Below, piece after piece: positions 12,201 through 24,200 of a stretch of 64,000 bases of DNA (its first letter is position 1; each line of letters begins with the position of its first letter). The notes beneath the pieces were generated by a model. That model did not search any database. It had not been told where the DNA came from and worked only from the letters and a program-made list of their open reading frames with translations. The stretch comes from Dermacentor variabilis (taxonomy: Eukaryota; Arthropoda; Arachnida; Ixodida; Ixodidae): positions 117,123,709-117,187,708 of the forward strand of contig NC_134572.1 of the NCBI RefSeq assembly GCF_050947875.1, read 5' to 3'. The translations under genes and the position numbers were made by a program.

Positions 12201-15200
12201 GCGTTCACCCTTGAGCACTCTGCGACCAAAAAAAAAAACAAGAAAGGAACGCATGCGCAGGTCAGAGTATTGGAAATGTCAGTGCTAAACGTCACTGTAT
12301 TGCTAACATCGAACCATGAAATCCCTCAGTCTGTGGCAGAGTCGGTTAAGTAATTTCATAGGGACAAAAGACGAAGAGGGAAAGCCAGGGAGGTTAACCA
12401 AGAGCTTACTCGGTTGGCTGATCTTAGCTTGGGGACAAACGTTGGGATTGTCCTAAGTGCATAAAACCTGCATTCGTGGTCGTAGTGTTCGTGCTAAAAA
12501 ATTTTCATTTAGGATCTCAGTTATCTTCGCGGCTTTGGTAGGACTGTTAGCAAAGATTAAAGTGATAAAACGGAATAAAGATGGTTTCCTTAAGCGGTCT
12601 CTGTCAACGTGATAAGTCATTCGATGTGTGGCCAAGGCTCAGTTCAAGTTGTGCTGTGGGGACTCTTACTCCAACCTCAAAATTCCCGACAGGACTCTTC
12701 CCGACAACTATAATAAATTTGTTTGCGCCTAAATTTGTTTATGCCACAATACTGACAACTGTAGCGTTTCGCTTCAGGATTCGAGTAGCGGGCGCTGTGA
12801 TTTGCGCACGAAGCTCACAAATATCCCTTATTATTTTTTTCCATAGCGACAGCGCACCGACTGCAAAAAACAAAATATAAGAGCATTCTTCTGAGCCAAA
12901 CGATTTTGTTATTTCCTATTAAGGTCAAGCGCGTGTTTTCTTTAGTGTCCCTTTATGAAGTGAAAAGAACCACCTCCACGCACTTACGTTTACCGCTGAT
13001 CTGTACGGTCTCGTTGAGAGCGCTGACTTCAAGGAAGCGCACGGACTGCAGGGACCCGAGGTCAATGACAAGAGCCGCTCGGCTCTGCCCCGTCTTGGCA
13101 TCCTCTCGGTAGCTCTCTCTGAATTCCGACGCTACTGGAGACTCACTGGAGCGGGCCCCGGGTGAGCATTCACTGAGGGTGTAGGATTGTCCGATAGCTT
13201 GGAACGAGGCAGGAATCTTGCGCGTTCCTACGCAAACAAATGCAGACCGTGGTGTTGGGTTCATCCGTCGATAAAGCGTGGCATCCCAACGACAATTCTG
13301 ATCTTGTTACCTCTTACTAGACTTTAAGGAAGACAATTGGTGTATACTTGCCTACAAGCGTGATAATAAGCGTATTCACCTTTATTTTCGTGCCATATTT
13401 TTTTTGTTCGGTTTGTGTATATAGCTCAAGTGCGCGTCCTCCCGCTAATCTGTCTTGTCTAGAACTTGTCCAAATAGGCTTATTTTTTTCTTCCAGGTAA
13501 CTAAAAAACTATGCCTCTAAATTCTACAACGTAAGTTGCCGCGGCCGCTTTCGTCGGTGTTGGTATACACCAGTGACAAGACGGTCACTGAGGCACAAAA
13601 CAAAAATAAAAAATCATGAGCCACTCCACTCTGTGAAAGTGGATGACCAGCGAAGCTGCTTAGCACACGACACAGGGGTGACACATAATTTTGAACAAAG
13701 GTACGGACTCATTTACCGTGATTTTTATATACATTCGCGTGGACGACAGGAACGCCACCCCGCGGATCCGGAGGAAACTAGACAGGCGTGACGTTTCGAT
13801 GGGATCGCCACCACAGGAGAGCAGAACGAAAGTAAAGTAGACACGCAAGTGCTTGGAACGCCGACAACAAGAGAGGGCGGTGTGAACGTAGACATGGCTG
13901 ACGCGTATCGAAGTGTAGTATCTCTTCTTATCAGCCTAATATCTAATGCACGTTCTATTCGGACCCAAAACTTAATTTTGCAAGTTGCAGGAGTGCTGGA
14001 AGCCTATATCACCTCCGCCGCGGGTCAGCCCGGTATTGCACTATCTCCGGGATCGACCCACGGTGCTTGCACACGCAGAACGAAAATGTGCGGAACCCTA
14101 GTCATAAACAGCTTCGATGTGGAACTCCATGCATTGGCGTGGGGCGCGAGGCGCCCACGTGAGAGAAAACGCGGAAAGTGCAAAGCGTGTTGTGTTACCA
14201 AAGCACACGCTGCTGAGGCGGTCATCGAAATAAAAAGATTACCACGTCCCTACGTGCTTCGCTTGAAATGACTACTAAGCGAGTAGTGCATTGTGGCATT
14301 TTACGTCAGTACACGACACATACGTCACTGACAGCGACATGGCAATATCATAGGGCTGTAGCGTCGGTCATGCGCACTGCAGATGGCCGCGTTCTAAGAT
14401 TCATCATGAGGAGTGTATACATGTCACGGAACACAAAACTGTGATTTTCGAACAAAACAAAACTTATCGTTCGTAATTTTGCCTAGGCGTTGTAAACTTC
14501 CACGCAGCTTTATATGACAAATAAATCTGTCCCACAAAAATGCAGAATTTTCTACAGGTGATGCGCATAGACCCTGCTGTCGTACGCCGTAGGTGCAGTT
14601 GAGCTCCGGCGAAGAAACGTCGCGACCTGTGCGTTAGCAGTCGCAAGGAGAGGACGCAGGAGATTTAGCCAACCCCGAAAGCGGCACAGTGTAACATATC
14701 ATCTCGAAGTGCCGCTAGGAATAGATGGCGGAATATGGCGTGCCCTCGTCTTGAAGAGCGACACGTAGCTATGCGATGTGAACGGGCGCGAAGGAGAATG
14801 GTAATGCGGACAGCTTTAGCGCGTTCCATTTCCTGCATGTCTGGCCTATAGTCTAACCTGGCGCTCGATCACGAGCTCTCCCGGTTCTAAGCGAATTGTT
14901 GCCACGTGACGTGACACACGCGTTTACAGCCTGAAAGCGCTAGTTGGCCCGACAGATGCGTATATGCGTATCTGGTTTAATGGGCAGATCATCGGGCTGT
15001 TATACTGGAGGAACCTATAGTCCAATGCCCGCAATCACACGCGTAATTCTTTTTATTGAAGAGGCCCGAAATAGGGCTTGACAGGAGACTATCTATTTAC
15101 TCACCTACCGCAATGTGCCTGGTTTGACACAAGGAATGCTTCGCGGTAAAAAAAAAATAAAAAAAAATAAAACGTAGTGTTGCGTCTTAAGAGGAAGCTT

Positions 15201-18200
15201 TAGCTCGAGTGCTTCTATCTAAATACATGTAAAAGGAGAATTCGTTTTTCTCAGCAACCACTGCACCAAATTTGACTAGGTTTGTTGCACTTAAAAGACA
15301 AACCTAAAATCTAGTGACTGTTGGTTTCGAATTTTTCAGTTAGGTCGTCAATTTTTTATTAAAAATTGGCAAAAATCGAACATTTTCAAAAAACGAAACT
15401 ATCAAGTTTAAAACTCTGTAACTCAACCACTAAAAATGATAATACAATTCTGTGAATTGCATCTAATAGTACATCTAAAGCGGACAAAATTGATATGTTA
15501 CACATGAATATAAAAAAAATTAATCATAGGAAAATACAACTTTTGCAAAACCGTTGTAACCAACGTAACAAATTCACGTAAGATGTAAAATGACATATTG
15601 AATTTGTCCGCTTTGAATGATCTAATAGATGCCGTTTACAGAACCGCTATATCATTTCTTGATGCAGAGCTATGAATTTGTAAACTTCGTGCTTCTATTT
15701 TTTTCTAACAGTCAAATATTTGAAAATTGTTTTAAGAAAATTCAAGCCCTAAATCAAAATTCGGCTTCCAACAGTCACTAGAATTTAACTTTCTCTTTCA
15801 AATGCAACAAATTGCATTTAAAAGAAAATCGGTACAGGGGTTATCTCATAAAAACGTTTTTGCGTTTTACATGTATTTGAATAGGCCGCGTCGGAGTTGG
15901 GCCCGAGCTAAAGCTTCCTCTTAAGCCCGCGACGCTGTGCAATCCGTTGCAGTTACCTCCAACGGAATAAATAAGATAACGCGTAAGGTGAGAGATTTTC
16001 AGCGTACCTATTTCTGAGATACTGAGATTTACTCAGACATCAACCAGGTGGGTCAAAATCCTCTTCGCACAAATGGAAGACGTCTCAATTCTGAAGAAAT
16101 TACCTTATATGTATATTATTGAGCGTGTTCCTTAAGTAAGAGAAGTCCTACTTGTCAAGCATTTATTTGCACTGAATGCGGGAGACACGCGCCGTTCGCT
16201 CAAAGCAGTTTAGCCTGGCCACCTGCTTGCAAGCTTGTGCGTCGCTAAATTGGCTACAGGCAGTGACGTTGAAACAAAGTTGTTCACTTTGTCACACAAC
16301 ACGGAGAGAATCTTACACGGGTGCAGGTGAAGCAGAAATTAATCTGGACCACCTGGTTTTCTTTAACGTACACCCAGTGCACGGTACCACTGGTGTTCTT
16401 GCATTTCACCCCCATCTAAATGCGGCCGCCGAGGCCAGGATTTCATCCGGCGCCGTCAGTATTAGCACCGAAGCACCAAAGTCACTGCGCTACCACGGTG
16501 GATGACAAATAGATGTGACCAGAACATTTCGCACAGGATTAAGAACTTCGAATGTTCTTGGATTCCATGCAACAATAAAATACCAACCTATGTAAAGAAC
16601 ATTTTATAGGACTTTCTTACGATCAGAAATGTCTGCAGCCGAAGCGACCCCAAGAGGAATCTCACATTTACAAAAAAATGTGTGGAGCAAATGATATTTC
16701 CGGGTGAGAAGTATCGAGTAACAAAGTATAATAGACCATGAAGCGCCAACTTCAAACAGCGCTTAAGCACGCAGACAGGTTGATTTTATCTACAAGAAAG
16801 GACTGAGCTGGTCAAGCTCACAGACCTTGCGTTCAAGGTTCAAGCAGGAATACTTACACAGTCCGCGTGATGAGAAAAGAGGATGGTTTCATAGGCAAAA
16901 AGGCAACGTTCGCTTTACAGCACTGCATGGGCTCGGCCATGTGAGCTTCCGGCTCTGGTCGGTCTTCAGTCGTGCCTCTTATGGGCCCGGTTAGGATAGT
17001 TGTAATTTCGCAAGACTGACGACTGTAAATATTGCCGCCCGTAGGGTCGACTTACTCTCAATCCGCACGGCCTTCTACACGCCTTCCGCACGTCTTCCAC
17101 ACGCGTGCGGACATGCTAAAAACCGCACATGCCGTACACAGCTGCACATGTTTGTCTTACACTGCTCGTGTGTGCCAAGTGTCAAGCGAAATGTGTGCAT
17201 CTGTGTGTGACGTGTGCTGTTCTCCGCACGTCCGCACGTGTGCGGAAGGCCATGCAGATTGATCGTGAGTTGGCCCTTACAGAATTTTGAGTCTGTGGCG
17301 CCTGTCGGCCTGCGGGATAGCAGAAAGCAGGAGCAGGCAGGCCACGACCCAGTAGCGATTACACCCTACCGACTAGTATGCGTTGACGGCGCTTCCCCTC
17401 CCCCCTTCCCCTCTTCGCCTCAGTGTTAGTTGAAATGGTACCAGTGGCTACCCGCATCCACTTACGCCCCACTTTTTGCGTATTCGCGGCACTGGGAAAC
17501 TCTGACCGACGTAGTTCCCGGGTTATTCAGGCTTCGGAATTTTTTCAGGTGTGGTTCGCGCCCGGATGAGAGACGGACGACTCGCCGTTCGAAAGCAGGT
17601 AGCGAGAGGCATGAGCGCGCCCTGTCGGACAGCAAGGGACAGCGCATTAGCCGGCTAGGAAGTGGTGGTGAAGGACGAGTTTCAAGAATGGTGAGACATC
17701 GCCTAGTCGCAACAAAACTACGAAGAATCAGGCAAATTTGTCGCGGTGTCATGGACACCGACAAGGCGAGAAAAAGAAGGCAGGGATGTTAACCGTTCAA
17801 CAGGCCGCTTGGGTACCGTATGCTGGGGGAAGGGCGAAGGGGAATATAAGGAAGAGAGGGAGAGAGGGAAGGATAGAGACATGCTCGAGCAGCACTACGG
17901 AGTCAAAGGCGCTCAGACAAAGCACGTTTTCAGAAAGCACAAAGGTGTCTTCACTGCCTTGATCGGTGGGGGCGGTGTTCTAATATTGTCTGTTCACTCA
18001 GAGGACGATCATCTAGTTTTCTGCATGCGTTGGACATCGATCACCTTTGTGTTTCAAATTGATGACAGTGGCAGAATTCGTTGTCAACGTTCTGTGCGCA
18101 GCTGCAGGCATCACATCGAACAAAATACCTCAGATAAGGGGGCGGGCAACGGCGCTAGGCAGATATTTGATAGACATAATGGAATCACTTTAATGTGATA

Positions 18201-21200
18201 GGCGTTGAAAAGACGGGACATTTATTTTAATAGTGGAGGGCTCACAGAAAAACTATTCCCTAGACTGCCTTCATCAGTTCAGCAAAGCATTCTTTTATGA
18301 GAGCAGTCACGAGCTGAAGCAGCAAAAAAAAAAAATCAGTGCTACTTATATATTTCAATAGCACAAGGTACTCGTTGGCAATTCTTTTTCTACAATAAAA
18401 TATTTATACTTCTAGATGCACTGAATAATATACCGCCTTGCATTGCCTTACCTCTGCACATTTTAATGCAATAAAAATATGAAACACATTTGGCATGGTT
18501 CCTTACATCAAGAAATAATTCATTAGCGCAGCAGTAAATAAATTCTGGAATCATGTATTCACAAATTATGTTGCATACAAAGGCATAGTGCAACTCGCTA
18601 CCGCAATTTATCTTCTTCTTTATTTAGTAAAGAGAGCTGAATATTGTGCCGTATTTTTCTTTTTCATAATTTGTCCAACATATTACTTCAGGCTTTCAAA
18701 TGTTCTTGGTTAAATACTTCAAGCTAATGCGGATGCTGCAAAGCTGTGTAACGTTGGTGAATGGGGATGTCGAAAATAAAACACAAAATTCTCACAATGC
18801 ACTTTTTTTTCGAAGTTCTAACACGTTAAATGGCGCGGCCCTCGTTGCTATTTATTCTTCTTTTCTGCCACTGCGTGGATTTGCTGGAAGTAAGCGGTAG
18901 CGAAGTATAACACCTTAAATAACTAAATGGAGTAAAAAAAAAAGCTTCGTTAACTACGCTGTGAATGGACTGTGCTTAACATTCATTATGCTAAAACAAA
19001 AGTAGAAAAGCCGAAATTCACGCATATTGCGAAATAGATACATCCATTGCTAATTGAAAAATTGACAACTATGAAACAAATCCGAATAAAGCAATAGAGA
19101 TACCTTGTTCCACGTGCCAGTGTGGTTGCACATGATCGTTAATATTGCGTGTCACCTGTTTGTATATAACGGAGCTAGAAGAGCTTCTAGCTGCAATGTA
19201 TTACGAAATTCTGAGGGCCTAATGATTAGCGTATCTAAATTTGCATTCCCACCTATCTTATTCACTTGAATACAAGGATTGTACACCACAGTGGCTCTTC
19301 GTGATTCAAGAGTGGGATGAAGTGGTTATCGACGTGTGCAGGAGCAGTCACCTATATGCCTTTGTTGTATATTTCCGTACAAATATTTGGCAAATGTGGT
19401 GCGGGCAATCATGTCACACTCTAACGCCCGAGCTTAATGAACAGGTGATGTACTCTTTTTTTTTTCTCTTTAATAGCACTTGTCAGCAACAACTCCAGTG
19501 GGAAACCTAACAGCTATATGTACCTCTTGCAAACAATCTGTCCAGCTGGTATCTTCACAACAGCGAGAACCGGACCATGCTTTGCTTGCGCTCAAGTGCT
19601 CATGGACCAAGCCCGGCCGGGCTGGCTACGTCCAGGTTCGCCGGATTCGGCAATGGTACTTTTGGGCTTGGGCCGGAGCCGGGCCAGAACAGACGGCCCG
19701 TTCAGTGTTCTATTTCATTTGGGCAACGATACGTAACGTGTCTGACCTAGGATTAGTTGTGGGAAGCGTACAGATAGGTTAAGATGTTAAAGCCAAATAC
19801 TGGTGGCAAGGTACGGTACAGAAATGCCAGGAGCTTATAGAAATTTAAAGTGATACCCATTGCGTCGATATCCACAGATCCGAGACGCCTGTTCGATGAG
19901 CCGGCAGGAATGAGATTAACGCAGAAAATGCGCACGTGCACCCTCCGTTTCCATACCTTCTATATTATAAACGCAGTTCAGTCAAATCACTGCAGATTCT
20001 TTGCACTTTCTTGAAAATACTGACGACAGCACTATTTTATTCTGTATGTAAACATGTTTGTTGTAAACTCATAACGCTTTTCCTTGACCTTCATGAAATA
20101 CTATAATGAAATACCCAAAACCTGCGTACGTTATCGTGTGTTTACTTTTGCTTCTCGTTTAGCCACGCCATTTTTTTTCCCCTTCGGAATGTCCTTAATA
20201 ATAAAAAAAAAATCGCTTGACTGAGCATAGGCTGCTGCAGCTACGTAGCGTGCTACGCGCAGCGACAAAAAAGTCTTGCATTAGCCTGCGGCAGCACTTG
20301 AGCGGCGCGCAGCGTGTGGAATGTGTTTGCCTCGGCTCGGTTCAGGTACGCCATTGCTGTATCTGCATACGTAGGCGGCTGTAGAGCTCGTATCCAACGC
20401 TCCTCAGGTATTTAAGAACAGCGTGAACGTATACGAAAAGCAGCACACACGCACGCAACAATGAGTTATTTACATGTGCCTACCTTCGCTTGTCGTATAT
20501 TTTCGCTGCTCCCAAATAAACTCAGATAACTAACGTATCCTGTTATTCCGCCCTCATAACTTACTGCGTGCTCGCTTCGACGAGTTTCCTAGATCACTTG
20601 GCGCCTGCTTATCTTGCGGAAGGGGGGGGGGGAGGGCGAGATGAAGGGACCCCGGCCTGAACTACGGGAGGTTGTTTACCTACGCTGTATTAATTATTAT
20701 CCAAAATTCCATGCAGTGGAGCCATGCTCATGGCTTTGCTGTTCTCCAGCTACTTGCGTGGGTTCGAGAGGGCTTGGTGTAGGTAGGAGATTCTGGGGGG
20801 GGGGGGGGAGAGGGGGGAGGTGGCACTCTTAGTCTGCACGGCCCGTATATTTATGTCAAATCAACAGTTATATGTTCTACCTGACGTAAAAGAAGAGAGC
20901 AGACTTGTGCGGCCTTTCAAAATCGTAGCTCAGATTCCAGTGAACTGGTTCGCTCCGAGCAGCTGCATTAAGAATTCTAATTTCCTGTAATTAAACTTAT
21001 GTCTCACCCGTCTGAAACGTTGCCCGCATGTATTGCCTTCCAGTACTTGCTTAAGGAGAATTTTTTTTTCAAGATCCCTAATTACTTGACGCACTTGACC
21101 CTGCCCGCATGACCCATGAGATGCCTTCTATATTCTTTCGTAATGTCAACTTTCTATTTCTTTGAGTTCTTTCTGGACATTGGGTAAACTTACTACGTGG

Positions 21201-24200
21201 TTCATAAAGTACGCTCGTAACGCTCTGGAACACTTCTATAAATAATATTCCACAAAAACAAAGATGCAAATAATTTACACAGTTTAATCCTTGATCGTAC
21301 ATCACTTAAGACATGTTTCCCGCTTCAACGAAATATGATTAAATAACGTACCTCCTTTAGTTACCAAGGAAACCGGTAATACAAACTGTGCATTAGAAAA
21401 ATATGGAGGTAAGTATTAAGAAAATATTTTCAAAGCGCATAATTATTCTACACACTTCAACTTATCGCATGGCCCCCATTTTTCCTAACATATTATTAGT
21501 GCCAGTTTTCGATCTCCCAGGGCAGCAATTAAATCGAGTAGAACTTGTTGCTGGGCGAGTTCGTTGGGATCTAAAGAATACATTGTTGCGCCAAAAAAGG
21601 AAAATAAAGACTTGGGAAGGAAGAGTACGAAAAGACAGATTGATTTCCTCAATCAGATTTCCTCAATCTGTCTTTTCGTACTCTTCCTTCCTAAGTCTTT
21701 ATTTTCCTTTTTTGGCGCAACAATGTATTCTTTACAGCAATGAAACTCCGCAAGTGTTTTATACAATGGCCCCTAAACAGGCAGAACACGAGGGTTTCGT
21801 AATTTTAATTTAGCCCCTAATTAACCAAGACACTTCAAAATGTACTTGCATACATCTTCCCAAACATCACCTTAATTTCATCTGAATATAAACTTGGGGT
21901 GTTCTCTTTTTTTTTTTAGCTTTGTGCAGGGCACCATGAAAACAAGCATCTAACGTTTTTGAGCGCTTCTTTAGCGGCACAAGCAGCTTCGCTGGAACAG
22001 CGATCAAGAAGGGACGAAGAACGGAAGCCTCATGAAAGATCCAGAGTTACGACCAAAAAAAAAAAAAAACGAGTACAACTGTAAAAGCATTGGTTCCCAC
22101 CCGAGGCTTCTCTCGTTCGCTCAATGTTGTTCCCTTCAGCTCTCCATCTTCTGGTGAACCTTTTCTCACGTAAGGAAGTAAGAAGACTTGTTCTAAACAA
22201 GACGTGTTTAAGACATGGTAAATAAAATAACATCTTCATCATGATCGACCTAAGTGTGTCCACTGCAGGACGACGTTCTCTCCCAGCGTTCTCTAATTAC
22301 CACAGTCTTAGTCCAGTTGCTGCCATCTTATGTCTGCAAATTTCCTCAAGTAACCTTAACGATTAATAAAAACCGGTTCCGATGCATACGGCAGGCGTTA
22401 TATAGTCGTTACCGGCGGCTTACTGCTACCCTTGGAAAGAAAAATGCACAATCATTGCCTTCCACCGTTGCTAACATACGGGGCACAAACGTGGAGCTTA
22501 ACAAAGAAGCTTGAAAACAAGTTATGAACCACGAAACTAGCGGTGAAATCAAAAATGTTAGCCATAACATTTAGAGAAAGAAAGACAGCGGCAGCGATTA
22601 AAAAGCAAACGGATTGGATTGGAAAGAACTTAAATATTTTTGGAAAAACTTTAATAAGCAAACGGAGGTAGCCGATATTCTAATTGACATTAAAGCAACG
22701 AAATCACGTGGCCTACCAAAAACGGGTAGGTCACTTGATGCGTATAGGGCAGATAATCGGTGTTCTAGTAAAGTTACAGAAAGGATCTGAAGAAAAGGGA
22801 AGCGTAGTCGAAGGCGGCAGAGAACTGGGTGGTGTGATGAGATGAGGAAATTTGCAGGTAAAAAAAGTCAGGTGCACCTTAATTGTCAATGACAGCATTA
22901 GATCGGAGGCCACTCAATAAAAATAAATTAGCCAGGCCGCGGTCAACAAAGATAACGCAAAAGGGCTGCGTAATCGCTTTGAAAAATTATTGAAGACCGT
23001 GGCATATTTCCGTGCTATTAGCGAACTTACAGTGTGGTCTACGGTTAAACACAACTCTGAATGCGGCTCTCGCTTTGTTTGGAACTGTGACACAAAAAGG
23101 CGCGATTGTAGTCCTGCCAGAGAAAAAAATTTGCACCTCTCACATCCTGATGTGCCCTCTTTAACTGTGGACCGCACTGTACCTGCACCACGCGATCCTT
23201 CTTCTAAGAAATATTTTCCGTAAAAGTGCTTTATTTCTACTGCTCTGAGCTTATGTTAACCGGCACTGCGGTTTTATTCGCGCTGGTGTTCTGAAACTTT
23301 ATTTTAATATTTGTGCTATTTAGAGTACCATCTAGAATAGAATGTTTATGCATGTGGCCGTATATGCATATATACGTTACATGCATGTATACGGGGTGTA
23401 CGCATATATTACACGTACGTGAGTGCAGAGTTGCGTATAAGGGAATAAAGGAGCGTATATTCAAAACACTGACTCCTTACGAAACGGGGAGCAGCCGCCG
23501 TCGCCATTCATGCGCCAACATCCCTTTTTCATCATGTCAATGCAAAAGAAGGCTGCAGGCATGGCGGCATGCGTAGGAATAAAATACGAACTTGGCAAAT
23601 AGCCGTAGCATAAGCCTAACTCTTGGCAGCACGCTCCATGCCAAACTATGAAACTCTAGATTTTTCAAAATTTGAGCGCACAACCGTAAAGTAGTATGTC
23701 GTACGAATAAGCCGGCTGTCAAGTTTTTTTTTTTTTTTTTGCTAGCAATGGAGGAAGCATTGCGACGTAACAGATGCCAGAATTACTTTGCGAAGATGTT
23801 TTGAAAGGAAGCTTAATGGAGAAACAGAACAAGTTAAGCTTGTCCTCACAGAGGTACGTCTAAGCTTGACGTGCATAGTCTCCGAATATAAAGGCACCCG
23901 TATAATTATACAGTGTCCACGCACATACATGTGCTTCCACAGACTGATGCACATACACAAGGCTACGTGAGTACGCACTAAATCTCGCACTAAAAGGGAC
24001 GTGAAATAGTTATGTATAATGTACACGCCGCTAGAGGCATGCACATAAGCATGTATTGAGAGTGCGGTTCCGAAAGGTGCGTGAAAGTAAAAGCCGAGTT
24101 TTGCGACTTTCACATCGCTGACCGTGATGCATAATCGAATGATGAGGAAATTAAGAACGATTTATTGCAATACAGAGTACAGTCGACAAGCGTTTTTACT

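Noticed and set aside
13849..14271. 140-codon plus-strand frame in intron 1
   Set aside because: No recognisable motif, no splice or promoter signals, antisense inside an intron.
16858..17022. Minus-strand segment with acceptor atatttacag, donor gtaagt and 54 open codons in intron 1
   Set aside because: Its phases do not fit exon 1 before it or exon 2 after it, while exons 1 and 2 fit each other directly. It could be a cassette of another transcript but there is no support.
23030..23112. Minus-strand 83-bp segment with ttttttctctggcag acceptor and ACT|gtaagt donor
   Set aside because: Inclusion would break the frame of the gene with exon 2; two frames are open by chance in so short a segment.
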